From contig CAJXRZ010000001.1 in the NCBI GenBank assembly GCA_913060515.1, positions 177,478-241,477 of the forward strand: DNA of 64,000 nucleotides, in the 5' to 3' direction. Positions 15,729 through 24,053 of the stretch are shown in pieces; the first letter of the stretch is position 1; each line of letters opens with the position of its first letter. Origin of the DNA: an uncultured Pseudomonadota bacterium (GTDB lineage Bacteria > Myxococcota_A > UBA796 > CAJQPC01). The notes below the pieces were generated by a model, which saw only the letters and a list, made by a program, of their open reading frames with translations, was not told the DNA's origin and did not search any database. Both the position numbers and the translations under genes were made by a program.

Positions 15729-16147
15729 CACTCACCTCCAGAGGGCTTGTCGACAGCCAGCTGCACGGTGGTCATGCCGCTCTCGCCCAAGGTGTCCATC
15801 ACCTGGCGGACCTGTCCGTAGAGCAGGTCCTTGTCGCCACGGATCAACACGCTGCGTGAGGGGTTCTTGCGGTATTCCTCGTTTACTTCGTCCACCAAGG
15901 CGTCCAGCTCGATGGGACTCTTGCCCATGTAAAGGGCGCCGTCTGCGTCCACGCTGACCACGATGTGCTGGCCCTTGTCCTGGCCTGGAGTAGGCGAGGC
16001 TGCGGTGGGCAGCGTCACGTTGACGTTGTTGGACAGCATGGGCGTGACCACCATGAAGATGATCAGCAGGACCAGCATTACGTCAATGAGTGGGGTGACG
16101 TTGATGTCGTTTACAGCGCCGCCACCACCGCCGAGCTTGGCTCCCAT
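15728..16147 (-). CDS. exbD: ExbD/TolR-family biopolymer transport protein
   Basis: 139 residues. GGAVNDINVTPLIDVMLVLLIIFMV gives the cytoplasmic tail and single helix with the proton-carrying Asp. The periplasmic domain ends SVLIRGDKDLLYGQVRQVMDTL, the standard ExbD fold. It begins 3 bp after the exbB stop and overlaps the second exbD. Paired ExbD paralogues behind one ExbB are common in Myxococcota-type clusters and may form a heterodimeric stator core. Confidence 0.92.
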   Translation of the reverse strand: MGAKLGGGGGAVNDINVTPLIDVMLVLLIIFMVVTPMLSNNVNVTLPTAASPTPGQDKGQHIVVSVDADGALYMGKSPIELDALVDEVNEEYRKNPSRSVLIRGDKDLLYGQVRQVMDTLGESGMTTVQLAVDKPSGGE

Positions 16148-16150
16148 GGA

Positions 16151-16858
16151 CTACTTGCCCTTGGTAGCGAGCACCTGCTCGGTGGGGTCGTCGGAGGGGC
16201 CAGCCAACAGGCGCTTCTCGCACCAGTCGGTGAACTCTTGAACCGAGATGGAGATGTCGTTGTCGATGATCTCCAAGCGCGCGGTGAAGAAGTTGAAGAG
16301 CCAGACGCCGACGATGGCAACAAAGATACCGACTGCCGTGGCCACCAGTGCCTCGGAGATACCGCCGGAGACGGCAGCCAGACCGGTCTCTTCGCCACTG
16401 GCCATCGCGCCGAAGGCGTTGATGATGCCGAAGATGGTGCCGACCAGACCCACGAAGGGTGCAGTGGAACCGACGGTGGCCAGGATGTTCATTCCCCGAC
16501 GCAGGTCCATGTCTTCCTGGGTGCTCTGACGCTCAATGGCGCGCAGGGCAGCGTTCACACCGTGGCGGTCGAAGCGGGTGTTGATCTCCGCCAGACCGGC
16601 CTTCATGATGTTGCCTAGGTACGAAGACTTGTACTGCTCATCGCTACAGAGCTTCAGGCTCTTGGCGATGTCGTTGTCGGCCAGGGGCTTGGAGAGTGCC
16701 TCGGCCAAGTCGCGGGATTGGTTGCGCGCCTTGTTCAGGGTGACCAAGCGCTCGATACCGACGTACACCGACATCACGCCCATGACGAGCATGATGGCGA
16801 AGATGAAGAGGGTGTAGGGAGTAGCAGCTTCCCAGAGATGCTGGAGATCAAATGCCAT
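16151..16858 (-). CDS. exbB: ExbB/TolQ/MotA-family proton channel protein
   Basis: 235 residues with three transmembrane segments, at about 14-35 (YTLFIFAIMLVMGVMSVYVGI), 125-150 (ATVGSTAPFVGLVGTIFGIINAF) and 170-195. The Thr/Gly-rich TVGSTAPFVGLVGTVxGI pattern is the family signature. It forms the pentameric inner-membrane stator around ExbD. It lies 35 bp downstream of tonB and 3 bp upstream of the first exbD, in one operon. Confidence 0.93.
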   Translation of the reverse strand: MAFDLQHLWEAATPYTLFIFAIMLVMGVMSVYVGIERLVTLNKARNQSRDLAEALSKPLADNDIAKSLKLCSDEQYKSSYLGNIMKAGLAEINTRFDRHGVNAALRAIERQSTQEDMDLRRGMNILATVGSTAPFVGLVGTIFGIINAFGAMASGEETGLAAVSGGISEALVATAVGIFVAIVGVWLFNFFTARLEIIDNDISISVQEFTDWCEKRLLAGPSDDPTEQVLATKGK

Positions 16859-16893
16859 GAGGGGGAATGTCCTGCGTCAGCGTAGAGATGGGG

Positions 16894-17637
16894 TCAGTCG
16901 AGTACGAAGGTCAGCTTGAGTACGAAGGTCGCGGGGACCTTCTCACCTTCAACCTTCATTGGGTAAAAAGCCCACTTGTAAGCGGCTTCCTTGGCAGCGT
17001 CGTGAAACGCCGTTGGGCAGGTCTCGATCTTGACGTCGACCACCTTGCCCTTTTCGTCGATGAAGAATCGGATCTGGCAGTCGCCCTCGAGGTGCAGTTC
17101 TTTTGCAGCCTGCGGGTACTTGGGCTGGACTTCGCGTTTGGGTTTGACTGCGGACCAGTGAACGGACTTGGTGCCGGTTCCACCGAGCTGTCCGCCCAGT
17201 ACGCCGCCTTCCACGCCGCCGATCACGCCGCCAACCACGCCGCCTTCGACGCCGCCGACAACGCCGCCTTCCATGCCACCTTGGGGCTTGTCCTCTTTGA
17301 CGGGCTCAGGGATCTCCTCTGGGAGCTCCTCAACCTCGACTTCTTCGTCCTCTTCCTCTTCTTCCTCCTCCTCTTCTTCCTCTTCTTCTTCCTCCTCCTC
17401 CTCTTCAGGAGTGCTGGAAGCAGGGGGGGGCGGAGGCGGTGGAGGAGGTGGAGGCGCGTCGTCCGTGATCTCGAGGAAGTCCACTACGACGGACTCCAGG
17501 TCGAGCATTTCGACCTCTTGACCGCCGCTGAGGGCGCTGAAGCCGGTGGCGGTCATGAGCAGGAGCACGGCCATCATTCCGGCACCGAGTTGTCGGTGGC
17601 GGTTCACCTTTCTGGTGCGTCCGATGGTCTGAAACAT
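16894..17637 (-). CDS. tonB: TonB-family energy transducer with poly-Glu and GG-repeat linker
   Basis: 247 residues from the ATG at 17637 (GGAG at about -8 to -12). A single N-terminal helix (about 20-36) is followed by a periplasmic linker made of a Pro run, 19 consecutive Glu, and a GGxx repeat (GGVVGGVEGGVVGGV). The C-terminal TonB domain (about 165-245) has PKYPQAAKELHLEGDCQIRFFI. It transduces ExbB/ExbD energy to outer-membrane receptors. The usual Pro-Lys/Pro-Glu linker is replaced by an extremely acidic one. The TATACT at 17662-17667 is a good -10 element. It heads the tonB-exbB-exbD-exbD operon. Confidence 0.9.
   Translation of the reverse strand: MFQTIGRTRKVNRHRQLGAGMMAVLLLMTATGFSALSGGQEVEMLDLESVVVDFLEITDDAPPPPPPPPPPPASSTPEEEEEEEEEEEEEEEEEEEDEEVEVEELPEEIPEPVKEDKPQGGMEGGVVGGVEGGVVGGVIGGVEGGVLGGQLGGTGTKSVHWSAVKPKREVQPKYPQAAKELHLEGDCQIRFFIDEKGKVVDVKIETCPTAFHDAAKEAAYKWAFYPMKVEGEKVPATFVLKLTFVLD
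17350..17406. repeat. low-complexity GAG/GAA run encoding 19 Glu in TonB
   Basis: Nineteen consecutive Glu codons (GAG and GAA mixed) on the minus strand. Codon mixing argues that the acidic tract is kept by selection rather than being recent slippage of a pure trinucleotide repeat. Confidence 0.85.
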
Positions 17638-17752
17638 GGCGACTCCGAGGAGAGGGGCGGGAGTATAACGCGCTGACCGCAAGGATAGGGTCTGGAGCCC
17701 ATCCGAGGATGCACCCAGGCTGTTTAGCGTCTTCAGCCCTCTGTCTTAGTGT

Positions 17753-17767
17753 CCCGGGCCTCCCGGG
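17753..17767 (-). terminator. CCCGGG hairpin just after the hydrolase stop
   Basis: CCCGGG occurs twice, separated by 3 nt, and can form a 6-bp GC hairpin starting about 5 bp past the alpha/beta hydrolase stop codon. There is no U-run. It separates the hydrolase gene from the tonB promoter. Confidence 0.4.
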
Positions 17768-17771
17768 CGGT

Positions 17772-18557
17772 TCACCGCAACATGGTGAGGAGCTCCTTGC
17801 TGATTGCGGCCGCGTGTTGTTTTTGTAGGTTGTGCCCGCCCTTCGAGAAGTGCAGTCGAGGTCCTGGGGGCATGCGGGCGGCGATCTCTTCAGAGATCTC
17901 CGGCTCCACCAGAGCGTCGTCGTCCGTCCAGGCGACCAAGGTGGGCACCGAGATGCGTTCAGGGAGGGTGTTCAGGTAGGGGAAATCAAGTTCCAAGGCG
18001 CTGATCAGTGCGTTTCTCATCGACTCATCATCGACGGTCTTGGCAAAGCCCGCCCCGGTGAAAGCTTGACGAATCCCTGGGCGCATCGCGCGCCAACCCA
18101 GCTCGGATCGAAGGGCTGGAAGTACTTTCGGGCTGGTCCACCGCAGGCCCTTGTGCTTCCTCAGGCCCACGCTCGCCAGCAAGGCCAGGGCTTGTACGCG
18201 CGGTTCCTCGGCGGCGACGGCTTGGGAGATCCCGCCGCCCATGGAGTGCCCCAGCAACATCACTCCTTCCAAGTTGAGACCATCCAAGAATCGGCGCACA
18301 AAGGCCACCCGTTCAACCAGGGCTGTCCCGCCATCGGGCGGGCTGTGTCCCTGGCCGGCCAGAGCCAGTCGGATCAAGCGCAGCTCTGGCTCCAAGTGGG
18401 GGCCCATGTAGCGAAAGTCTTTGGGTGAGCCTGGGTAGCCGTGGATGGCCACAACGGTGGGGCCGGAGCGGGGACCCTGGTCGGTGTAGTGGATCGCTTG
18501 TCCCTGCACTGTGAGCTGCAGAACAGGGGGATCGGTCTTGGGCAAGTGCGAGGCCAT
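17772..18557 (-). CDS. alpha/beta-hydrolase fold protein
   Basis: 261 residues from the ATG at 18557 (AAGG 8 nt upstream); a TTG at 18608 in frame would add 17 residues but has no clear ribosome binding site. The nucleophile elbow is GHSMGG and the oxyanion region is IHGYPGSPKDFRY. The acid is probably in AWTDDDALV, and the catalytic His is in KGGHNLQK. There is no signal peptide, so it is a cytoplasmic esterase/lipase-like enzyme of unknown substrate. It is divergent from recN, and its upstream region overlaps the recN promoter and LexA boxes. Confidence 0.82.
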   Translation of the reverse strand: MASHLPKTDPPVLQLTVQGQAIHYTDQGPRSGPTVVAIHGYPGSPKDFRYMGPHLEPELRLIRLALAGQGHSPPDGGTALVERVAFVRRFLDGLNLEGVMLLGHSMGGGISQAVAAEEPRVQALALLASVGLRKHKGLRWTSPKVLPALRSELGWRAMRPGIRQAFTGAGFAKTVDDESMRNALISALELDFPYLNTLPERISVPTLVAWTDDDALVEPEISEEIAARMPPGPRLHFSKGGHNLQKQHAAAISKELLTMLR

Positions 18558-18626
18558 GTTGGCCTTGTATTGCGTCTCTAGGGATTCGCTCTTGACGGGG
18601 GCGGACAAATTTTGGTCGTGATCACC

Positions 18627-18655
18627 TTGACACTGAACACCTAAACAGTGATTGT
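18627..18655 (+). promoter_or_regulatory. recN promoter
   Basis: TTGACA (18627-18632), a 17-bp spacer, then GATTGT (18650-18655). The -35 is perfect and the -10 weak. The spacer is almost filled by a LexA-type box. Confidence 0.5.
18633..18648. promoter_or_regulatory. LexA (SOS) box 1 of recN
   Basis: CTGAACACCTAAACAG is a 16-bp CTG-N10-CAG palindrome between the -35 and -10 hexamers of recN. Its GTTCAG half-site (reverse strand) matches the conserved half of the Myxococcus-type LexA motif as I recall it, and the overall shape matches the enterobacterial box. Binding here would block RNA polymerase. Confidence 0.6.
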
Positions 18656-18667
18656 GCAGGGGTCAGC

Positions 18668-18683
18668 CTGAACGGTTGTACAG
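18668..18683. promoter_or_regulatory. LexA (SOS) box 2 of recN
   Basis: CTGAACGGTTGTACAG; the reverse strand CTGTACAACCGTTCAG fits the Myxococcus-type consensus CTRHAMRYBYGTTCAGS (from memory) at all but one position. Its centre is 35 bp from box 1, and the end overlaps the recN ribosome binding site. Confidence 0.65.
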
Positions 18684-18693
18684 GAGGCGCGCC

Positions 18694-20391
18694 ATGCTTT
18701 TGACGCTGCGTATTGAGAACTTGGCCATCATCGAGTCTGCTTGCGTGCAGTTTGGGCCTGGCCTGAATGTGCTCTCAGGGGAGACTGGCACCGGCAAGTC
18801 CGTCTTGCTGCAGGGCCTTGCTCTGATCTTGGGTGCCAAGGGAGGCACCCACCTGGTCCGCACCGGGAGCACGGGGGCCCAAGTGAGCGCCAGCTTCTCC
18901 GTAGGCGAGAACCTTGCGCTGCAGCGGCGCCTGCGGGAGCTGGATCTGCCCCTTTCCGACACCTTGGAGATCCGACGCACCCTGCCTCCGCAGGGTTCTG
19001 GGCGCTCCTATGTGAATGATCGCGCGGTCAAGCGTAGTGACCTGCAGTCCCTCGGTTCAGTTCTGGTGGAGTTCTCCGGTCAGCACGAACAGCGGCTGCT
19101 CATGGACTGCGAGCACCACCGCATGCTCTTGGATCGCCACGGCCGCTGTGGGCCGGAGTTGGATCGGGTCCTTGGCGCCCACAAAGCCGTCGCCGAGGCG
19201 CGCCGCGGCTTGGCCAGGCTCAAGCGCGATGCGGACCGGGTGGAAGAGCAGCAGGAGTACCTGCGCTTTCAACTCCAGGAGCTCAAGGAACTCTCCCCGG
19301 TGGAGGGTGAGTTTGCGGGCATGGAGCAGTCCCTCCTCACGCTGCGTCACGCGGAGGATCTGCGCGGCGGAGCCAGAGACGCCGAGAGGGAGCTTTACTC
19401 TGCGGAGGGATCTGCCTTGGATCGCCTGACCCGTGCGGAGTCCGCGCTGCGGGGCATCGCAGAGTTTGATGCGCGCTTTGGTGTTCAAGCTGAGCGGCTG
19501 ACCGAGCTGATCTACCAAGTGGAAGATGTGGCCCAGGAGCTGCAGAGCGCCATGCGTGAGATCCGCTCCAACCCGCGGAGCTTGGATGAGCTGGAGCGCC
19601 GCAGGCGTCTCTATGTGCGCATGGCCCGCAAGCACCGCTGCGACCCTAGCGAGCTGCATCTGTGCGTCGAGCGCCTGGAGGAGGAGCTGGAGGGTCTGGG
19701 CAACCTGGACGAGCGCATGGACGCCGCTGCAAAGCTGGTGGAAGACGCCCGGGTGCGGGCGATGGAGCACGCTGATCAGCTCACGGCTGCCCGTCAGCGA
19801 GCGGCCCTGCGCTTGGACGCATCCATGGCCAAAGAGCTCGGCTCCCTCGCGATGAAGCAGGCGCGCTTCTGCACGGCGCTTGTCCCAGCAACGGAGGGAG
19901 AGTGCCTGCCTGATGGCCGGCGACTGGGGCCCATGGGGGCTGAGGACGTCGTCTTCCAGCTCTCCGCCAACCCCGGCGAGGAGCCCCGTGCGGTGGCCAA
20001 GGTGGCCTCGGGTGGGGAGCTCTCCCGAGTGCTCTTGGGGCTGAAGATCGCTCTGCGCGGCGGAGATGGGCCGCGCAGTTGGGTCTTTGATGAGATCGAT
20101 GCTGGGATCTCCGGCCAGGCGGCCGAGACGGTGGGCGCCAAGCTGCGAGAGCTCTCTGGAATGGGACAGTTGCTCTGCATCACCCACCTTCCTCAGATCG
20201 CCCTGTTGGCCGACACACACTTGCGCATCTCCAAGCAGGTCAAGCAGGGCCGCACCCGCACGCAGATTGAGACGCTGGATCTGGACGGGCGTGTGGAAGA
20301 GCTCGCTCGCCTCGTGGGCGGTGCCGCGGTGACCGACGTCTCCCGCAGCTACGCGCGTGAGTTGCTCGCCGCATACGACCAAGTGGCATGA
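18694..20391 (+). CDS. recN: DNA repair protein RecN
   Basis: 565 residues from the ATG at 18694, with AGGAGG 6 nt upstream. SMC-like ATPase: Walker A GETGTGKS at 29-36, a long coiled coil in the middle (about 150-370), the signature ASGGELSRVLLGLKIAL, and Walker B SWVFDEIDAGISG near 465. LCITHLPQIA is the RecN D-loop/switch region. RecN is recruited to double-strand breaks and aids RecA-dependent repair. Two LexA-type boxes in its promoter fit its status as a classical SOS gene. Confidence 0.96.
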   Translation: MLLTLRIENLAIIESACVQFGPGLNVLSGETGTGKSVLLQGLALILGAKGGTHLVRTGSTGAQVSASFSVGENLALQRRLRELDLPLSDTLEIRRTLPPQGSGRSYVNDRAVKRSDLQSLGSVLVEFSGQHEQRLLMDCEHHRMLLDRHGRCGPELDRVLGAHKAVAEARRGLARLKRDADRVEEQQEYLRFQLQELKELSPVEGEFAGMEQSLLTLRHAEDLRGGARDAERELYSAEGSALDRLTRAESALRGIAEFDARFGVQAERLTELIYQVEDVAQELQSAMREIRSNPRSLDELERRRRLYVRMARKHRCDPSELHLCVERLEEELEGLGNLDERMDAAAKLVEDARVRAMEHADQLTAARQRAALRLDASMAKELGSLAMKQARFCTALVPATEGECLPDGRRLGPMGAEDVVFQLSANPGEEPRAVAKVASGGELSRVLLGLKIALRGGDGPRSWVFDEIDAGISGQAAETVGAKLRELSGMGQLLCITHLPQIALLADTHLRISKQVKQGRTRTQIETLDLDGRVEELARLVGGAAVTDVSRSYARELLAAYDQVA

Positions 20392-20431
20392 CAGGGGGCG
20401 GGGCCTGCCCTGGCTGTGGTAGCCCTAAGGG

Positions 20432-21490
20432 GTGTTGACCCTACTGCTTCTGGCCTGTGCGCCTGTGACTGAAGAGCTGCCGCCGGTCGTTTGCGATCCG
20501 GCAGCCGATCAGGTGCAGTGGATCGAAGGTCAGCTTCGATTCTCGAGCCTCTCCAAAGCGCTGGAGATCGACGCTCCGTGGATGACCCTCTGTCTGGGCG
20601 AGGGGGACTTTGAGGTGGACGAGGACTTGGTGGAGCTGGAGTCTCTGACTGGCTCGGTGCACCTCATTGGACGCGGCGCCGATCTGACTCGAATCGTGGC
20701 CAGTCCTGAGTTGAGCGAGGGAGACATCCAGCTGCTCTGGCCTGGACGACCGTTGGAGATGGTCTTTCAGGACCTGCAGATCGCCACGCCCCTCGAGATC
20801 GCTGCGCAGTCACTGGCCATGGAGTCGGTCACCCTTCAAGACATGCGGGCCTCTGGAGGGCTTCTGCGTTTGGATGCGCGTGACCTCGTGCTCAACGATG
20901 TCACGGTCCAGGGATGCCATTTCGCTTTTGGCGGAATCACCACCAGCGAGAAGCTCGAAGGCAGCCGGGTGGAGATCAACCGCATGCGTTGGCTGGACAA
21001 CGTCTCCTCCTCTGGGCTGCACATGTTCTTTGAGGGGGAACGTGAGGTTCGCTTCAATGGACTCGTTGTCGAAAACGCCTCCGATCTCTCCTCTGGATAC
21101 CCCATGTTCTATGGCTTTGGGGAGATGGAGCTGAGCGGGTCCAGCTTCTACCGCGCGCGGGTGGGTGGGCCGCTTCTGTCATCGCGCCTGCTGCGGATCT
21201 TGGACACCGAGATCATGGAGAGCCGCTCTAGCTCTGGGGCCCTGATCCAGGTGGCCCAAGGCCTTCATATTGAGCGCAGCTCGATCCAAGACAGTCGCAC
21301 CTTGGGAAGCCTGCTCACCGCCTACAAGGGCAGCATGTTTCCGGTGGAGATCCAGATCCTGGAGAGCCAGTTCGGCACCCAGCTCCCCAACAGTGTGACG
21401 TGCGATCTGAGTGTTTCCAGCACCTGCGTGGAGGAGAGCCTGGGCGCAGTGGAAGAGTGGAGCTGCAGCTACTGCACCGAGTCTCTTTAG
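20432..21490 (+). CDS. lipoprotein with right-handed beta-helix-like repeats
   Basis: 352 residues, GTG at 20432 (or TTG at 20435). An in-frame TAA lies two codons upstream, so the leader is truly MLTLLLLAC with the lipobox Cys at residue 9. From about residue 85 on, the sequence has short strands with regular turns (RLDARDLVLNDVTVQGCHF, LEGSRVEINRMRWLDN, MELSGSSFYRARV), typical of pectate-lyase-like beta-helices. It is probably a surface lipoprotein. No catalytic residues are recognisable. It lies 40 bp after recN. Confidence 0.65.
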   Translation: MLTLLLLACAPVTEELPPVVCDPAADQVQWIEGQLRFSSLSKALEIDAPWMTLCLGEGDFEVDEDLVELESLTGSVHLIGRGADLTRIVASPELSEGDIQLLWPGRPLEMVFQDLQIATPLEIAAQSLAMESVTLQDMRASGGLLRLDARDLVLNDVTVQGCHFAFGGITTSEKLEGSRVEINRMRWLDNVSSSGLHMFFEGEREVRFNGLVVENASDLSSGYPMFYGFGEMELSGSSFYRARVGGPLLSSRLLRILDTEIMESRSSSGALIQVAQGLHIERSSIQDSRTLGSLLTAYKGSMFPVEIQILESQFGTQLPNSVTCDLSVSSTCVEESLGAVEEWSCSYCTESL

Positions 21491-21554
21491 GCAGCAAGCG
21501 CAGGCCTCGGAGAGGTTGATGTGGCAGGATGCGGGCGCGCCTGGAGGCTGCACC

Positions 21555-22835
21555 ATGTCCATTCGACGCTGGCTGTCCTCGGCCCCTCCTGCGCTGTTTA
21601 CGATCTACGCGATGGGTGCGGCCTTCTCGGCCTACTTCTGCATGTACGCCTTCAGGAAGCCCTTCGCAGTGGCCACCTACGAGGGCCAGTACGGAGACAG
21701 CGACCTAGAGCTGAAGATCCTCTTCATCACCGCTCAGGTGATCGGCTACGCCGTCTCGAAGCTGGCCGGAATCAAGGTCGTCTCGGAGATGACCCGCGCT
21801 CGTCGGGCGCTGACCATCGTGGCGTGCATCGCGGTCGCTGAACTTGCGCTGGTGGGCTTTGCCGTTCTGCCGGTCCACCTCAAGCCCTTGGCTTTGGTGC
21901 TCAACGGGCTGCCCTTGGGCATGATCTGGGGCTTGGTCTACGGCTTCTTGGAGGGCAGGCGCCTCTCAGACCTGTTGGGGGCAGGACTGTGCGCCAGCTT
22001 CATCATCGCCAGTGGCTTTGTGAAGAGCGTCGGCAAGGCGTTGCTCGAAGCCGGGGTGCCCGAGTACTGGATGGCCGCCACGGTGGGCGGCATCTTCCTC
22101 ATTCCAATGCTGGGCTTTGTGTTCCTGCTCGCTCAGGTGCCACCACCCGATGCCGAGGATGTCGCGGAGCGCAGCGAGCGCGCTCCGATGGACGGTCCCG
22201 CCCGGCGCGCCTTTCTGCTCAAGTACGCGCCGGGGCTGGCCGCCTTGGTGCTCGGCTACGTGGTCCTGACCGCCTACCGAGACTTTCGCGACAACTTCGC
22301 CCGCGAGATCTGGGACGCCCTGGGCTACGCCGCCGACCCGGAGATCATGACCACGGCAGAGCTGCCTGTTGCCTTTGGGTCCCTGATCGCAGTCGCCGCC
22401 ATCTTCAAGCTCAAAGACAACCGCAAGGCCTTGGCTGTCGTGCACGGCATCATGATCTTTGGGGCACTGCTCACCTTGGGCAGCACCTTGGCGTTCCAGA
22501 TGGGCTGGCTGGGGCCGGCCCCTTGGATGATCTGCGTCGGGCTGGGGCTGTACCTGGGCTATGTGCCCTTCAACTGCGTGCTCTTTGACCGGCTCGTCGC
22601 CGCTCTGGGAGCTGTGGCCACAGCCGGCTTCCTGATCTATGTGGCCGATAGCGCCGGATACGTGGGCAGCGTTGGCCTGCTGCTCTACAAGAACTTTGGG
22701 CAGCCGGATCTGTCCTGGCTGGAGTTCTTCAAGGGCTTCTCAGTGCTCACCGGGGTGGTGAGCCTGGTGCTCTACGGTCTGAGCGCCGTGTACTTCCATC
22801 GCCAGACCAAGCCGGTCGAAGCGGCTGCCAGCTAA
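21555..22835 (+). CDS. DUF5690-family MFS-like membrane protein
   Basis: 426 residues from the ATG at 21555 (GGAGG 7-8 nt upstream). About 12 hydrophobic helices. FSAYFCMYAFRKPFAVATYEG near the N-terminus and GLPLGMIWGLVYGFLEGRR in the fifth helix match the DUF5690 family of MFS-fold proteins, whose substrate is not known. TAYRDFRDNFAREIW after TM6 is another conserved region. It lies on the inner membrane. Its 3' end converges on the diguanylate cyclase gene with a 6-bp gap. Confidence 0.8.
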   Translation: MSIRRWLSSAPPALFTIYAMGAAFSAYFCMYAFRKPFAVATYEGQYGDSDLELKILFITAQVIGYAVSKLAGIKVVSEMTRARRALTIVACIAVAELALVGFAVLPVHLKPLALVLNGLPLGMIWGLVYGFLEGRRLSDLLGAGLCASFIIASGFVKSVGKALLEAGVPEYWMAATVGGIFLIPMLGFVFLLAQVPPPDAEDVAERSERAPMDGPARRAFLLKYAPGLAALVLGYVVLTAYRDFRDNFAREIWDALGYAADPEIMTTAELPVAFGSLIAVAAIFKLKDNRKALAVVHGIMIFGALLTLGSTLAFQMGWLGPAPWMICVGLGLYLGYVPFNCVLFDRLVAALGAVATAGFLIYVADSAGYVGSVGLLLYKNFGQPDLSWLEFFKGFSVLTGVVSLVLYGLSAVYFHRQTKPVEAAAS

Positions 22836-22841
22836 AGCCGT

Positions 22842-24050
22842 CTACGCGGCGATGGACTGGTTCCGGCCGCCATGCTTGGCTTGGTAGAGGGCCGCATCAG
22901 CGCGGGCGAGGGCATCTGCTCCCTGTTCCTTGGCCGTGAGCTGCGCCACGCCGATGGACATGGTGACGGTGAAGCGCATCGCCCCTTGTGAGAAGGGCAG
23001 AGCTTCGATTCCGCTGCGAATGCGCTCGGCGATCTGCAGGGCCATGTGCATGGGCGTTCCGGGCAGGAGCACGACGAACTCCTCGCCGCCAGCGCGGGCG
23101 ATGAGGTCCTCGGAGCGGAGCAGACCGGCGGCCTTCTGAGCCACCGCTTTGAGCACCACATCTCCAGCGGCGTGGCCGTAGGTGTCATTGACCGCCTTGA
23201 AGTGGTCGATGTCCAGAGCGAGCACCGAGAGGGGCGCCCCGGTGGCTTGGGCTTCGGCGACCAATCGGGGCAGCTCTTGGTCGAGCGCGCGGCGGTTGGC
23301 GATCTGGGTCAGCGGATCTTGACTGAGCTTCTGCTTGGCGTTTCGCAAGGCCTCAGCCTGTGCATCTACCGTGCGCTGCAGGGTGTGCACCTCGTCCAGG
23401 GCCTGCTCCAGGTTGCTGCGCAGGGAGCGGGTGTCCTCGCGTGCGGTGCTCACCTGCTCCAGGAGCTTGGGCTGGAGCTTGGCCAGTGCCTCGGCATCGT
23501 TGCTGCTCAGGGCACCCTCCAGCTCGCTGAGGACCCGATCCACCCGGGCAGCGGCCCCACCGCTGTCCCCGAGGCGTGCGGCGAGCTGGACCAAGAGCTC
23601 TCGAGTCTGCTTCCTCGCCGCCAACATGCGGGCCCGCATGGGCTTGGCTTGCTTGGCCAGGCGAATGGCGTCACGGCGCAGGCGCTTGGCCTGGGGCAGG
23701 TCTACCCGGTTGGGAATCTGGTCGGCGAAGCGCTCGACGGGCTCCTCAAGCTTGGGCTCGGGAAAGGCCAGGACCTTCATGGTCTCGCCCATCGCCTGTG
23801 CCGCCTCTCCGAAGGGCTCGCCCAGGTCGGTGGTCTCCATCAGGGTGGGAAGCAGGCGCGTGAGCTCTCGCTTCAGGCCCGTGGGGGCCGGAAAGCGTCC
23901 CAGTCGTTGAACCAGGGCCTCTACCCCGGAGGCGTCGGGATCCTCGGCCCGCCGCTCCAAGACTTGGATGACCTGAACCAAGCCGTCTCGAATCAGAACG
24001 GCGTCTTTTTGGGTCGCTTGCTTGGGGCCGCCTCGGTCAAAGATCCCCAT
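22842..24050 (-). CDS. GGDEF-domain diguanylate cyclase
   Basis: 402 residues. The C-terminal GGDEF domain (about 235-400) has DIDHFKAVNDTYGHAAGDVVL and the active-site GGEEF near 322. RxxD (RSED) lies exactly five residues before GGEEF, giving an intact inhibitory I-site. The N-terminal 230 residues are helical with a coiled coil and no recognised sensor domain. It should make c-di-GMP with product inhibition. It begins 3 bp after the stop of the helical gene upstream, so the two probably form a signalling unit. Confidence 0.9.
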   Translation of the reverse strand: MGIFDRGGPKQATQKDAVLIRDGLVQVIQVLERRAEDPDASGVEALVQRLGRFPAPTGLKRELTRLLPTLMETTDLGEPFGEAAQAMGETMKVLAFPEPKLEEPVERFADQIPNRVDLPQAKRLRRDAIRLAKQAKPMRARMLAARKQTRELLVQLAARLGDSGGAAARVDRVLSELEGALSSNDAEALAKLQPKLLEQVSTAREDTRSLRSNLEQALDEVHTLQRTVDAQAEALRNAKQKLSQDPLTQIANRRALDQELPRLVAEAQATGAPLSVLALDIDHFKAVNDTYGHAAGDVVLKAVAQKAAGLLRSEDLIARAGGEEFVVLLPGTPMHMALQIAERIRSGIEALPFSQGAMRFTVTMSIGVAQLTAKEQGADALARADAALYQAKHGGRNQSIAA

Positions 24051-24053
24051 GGC

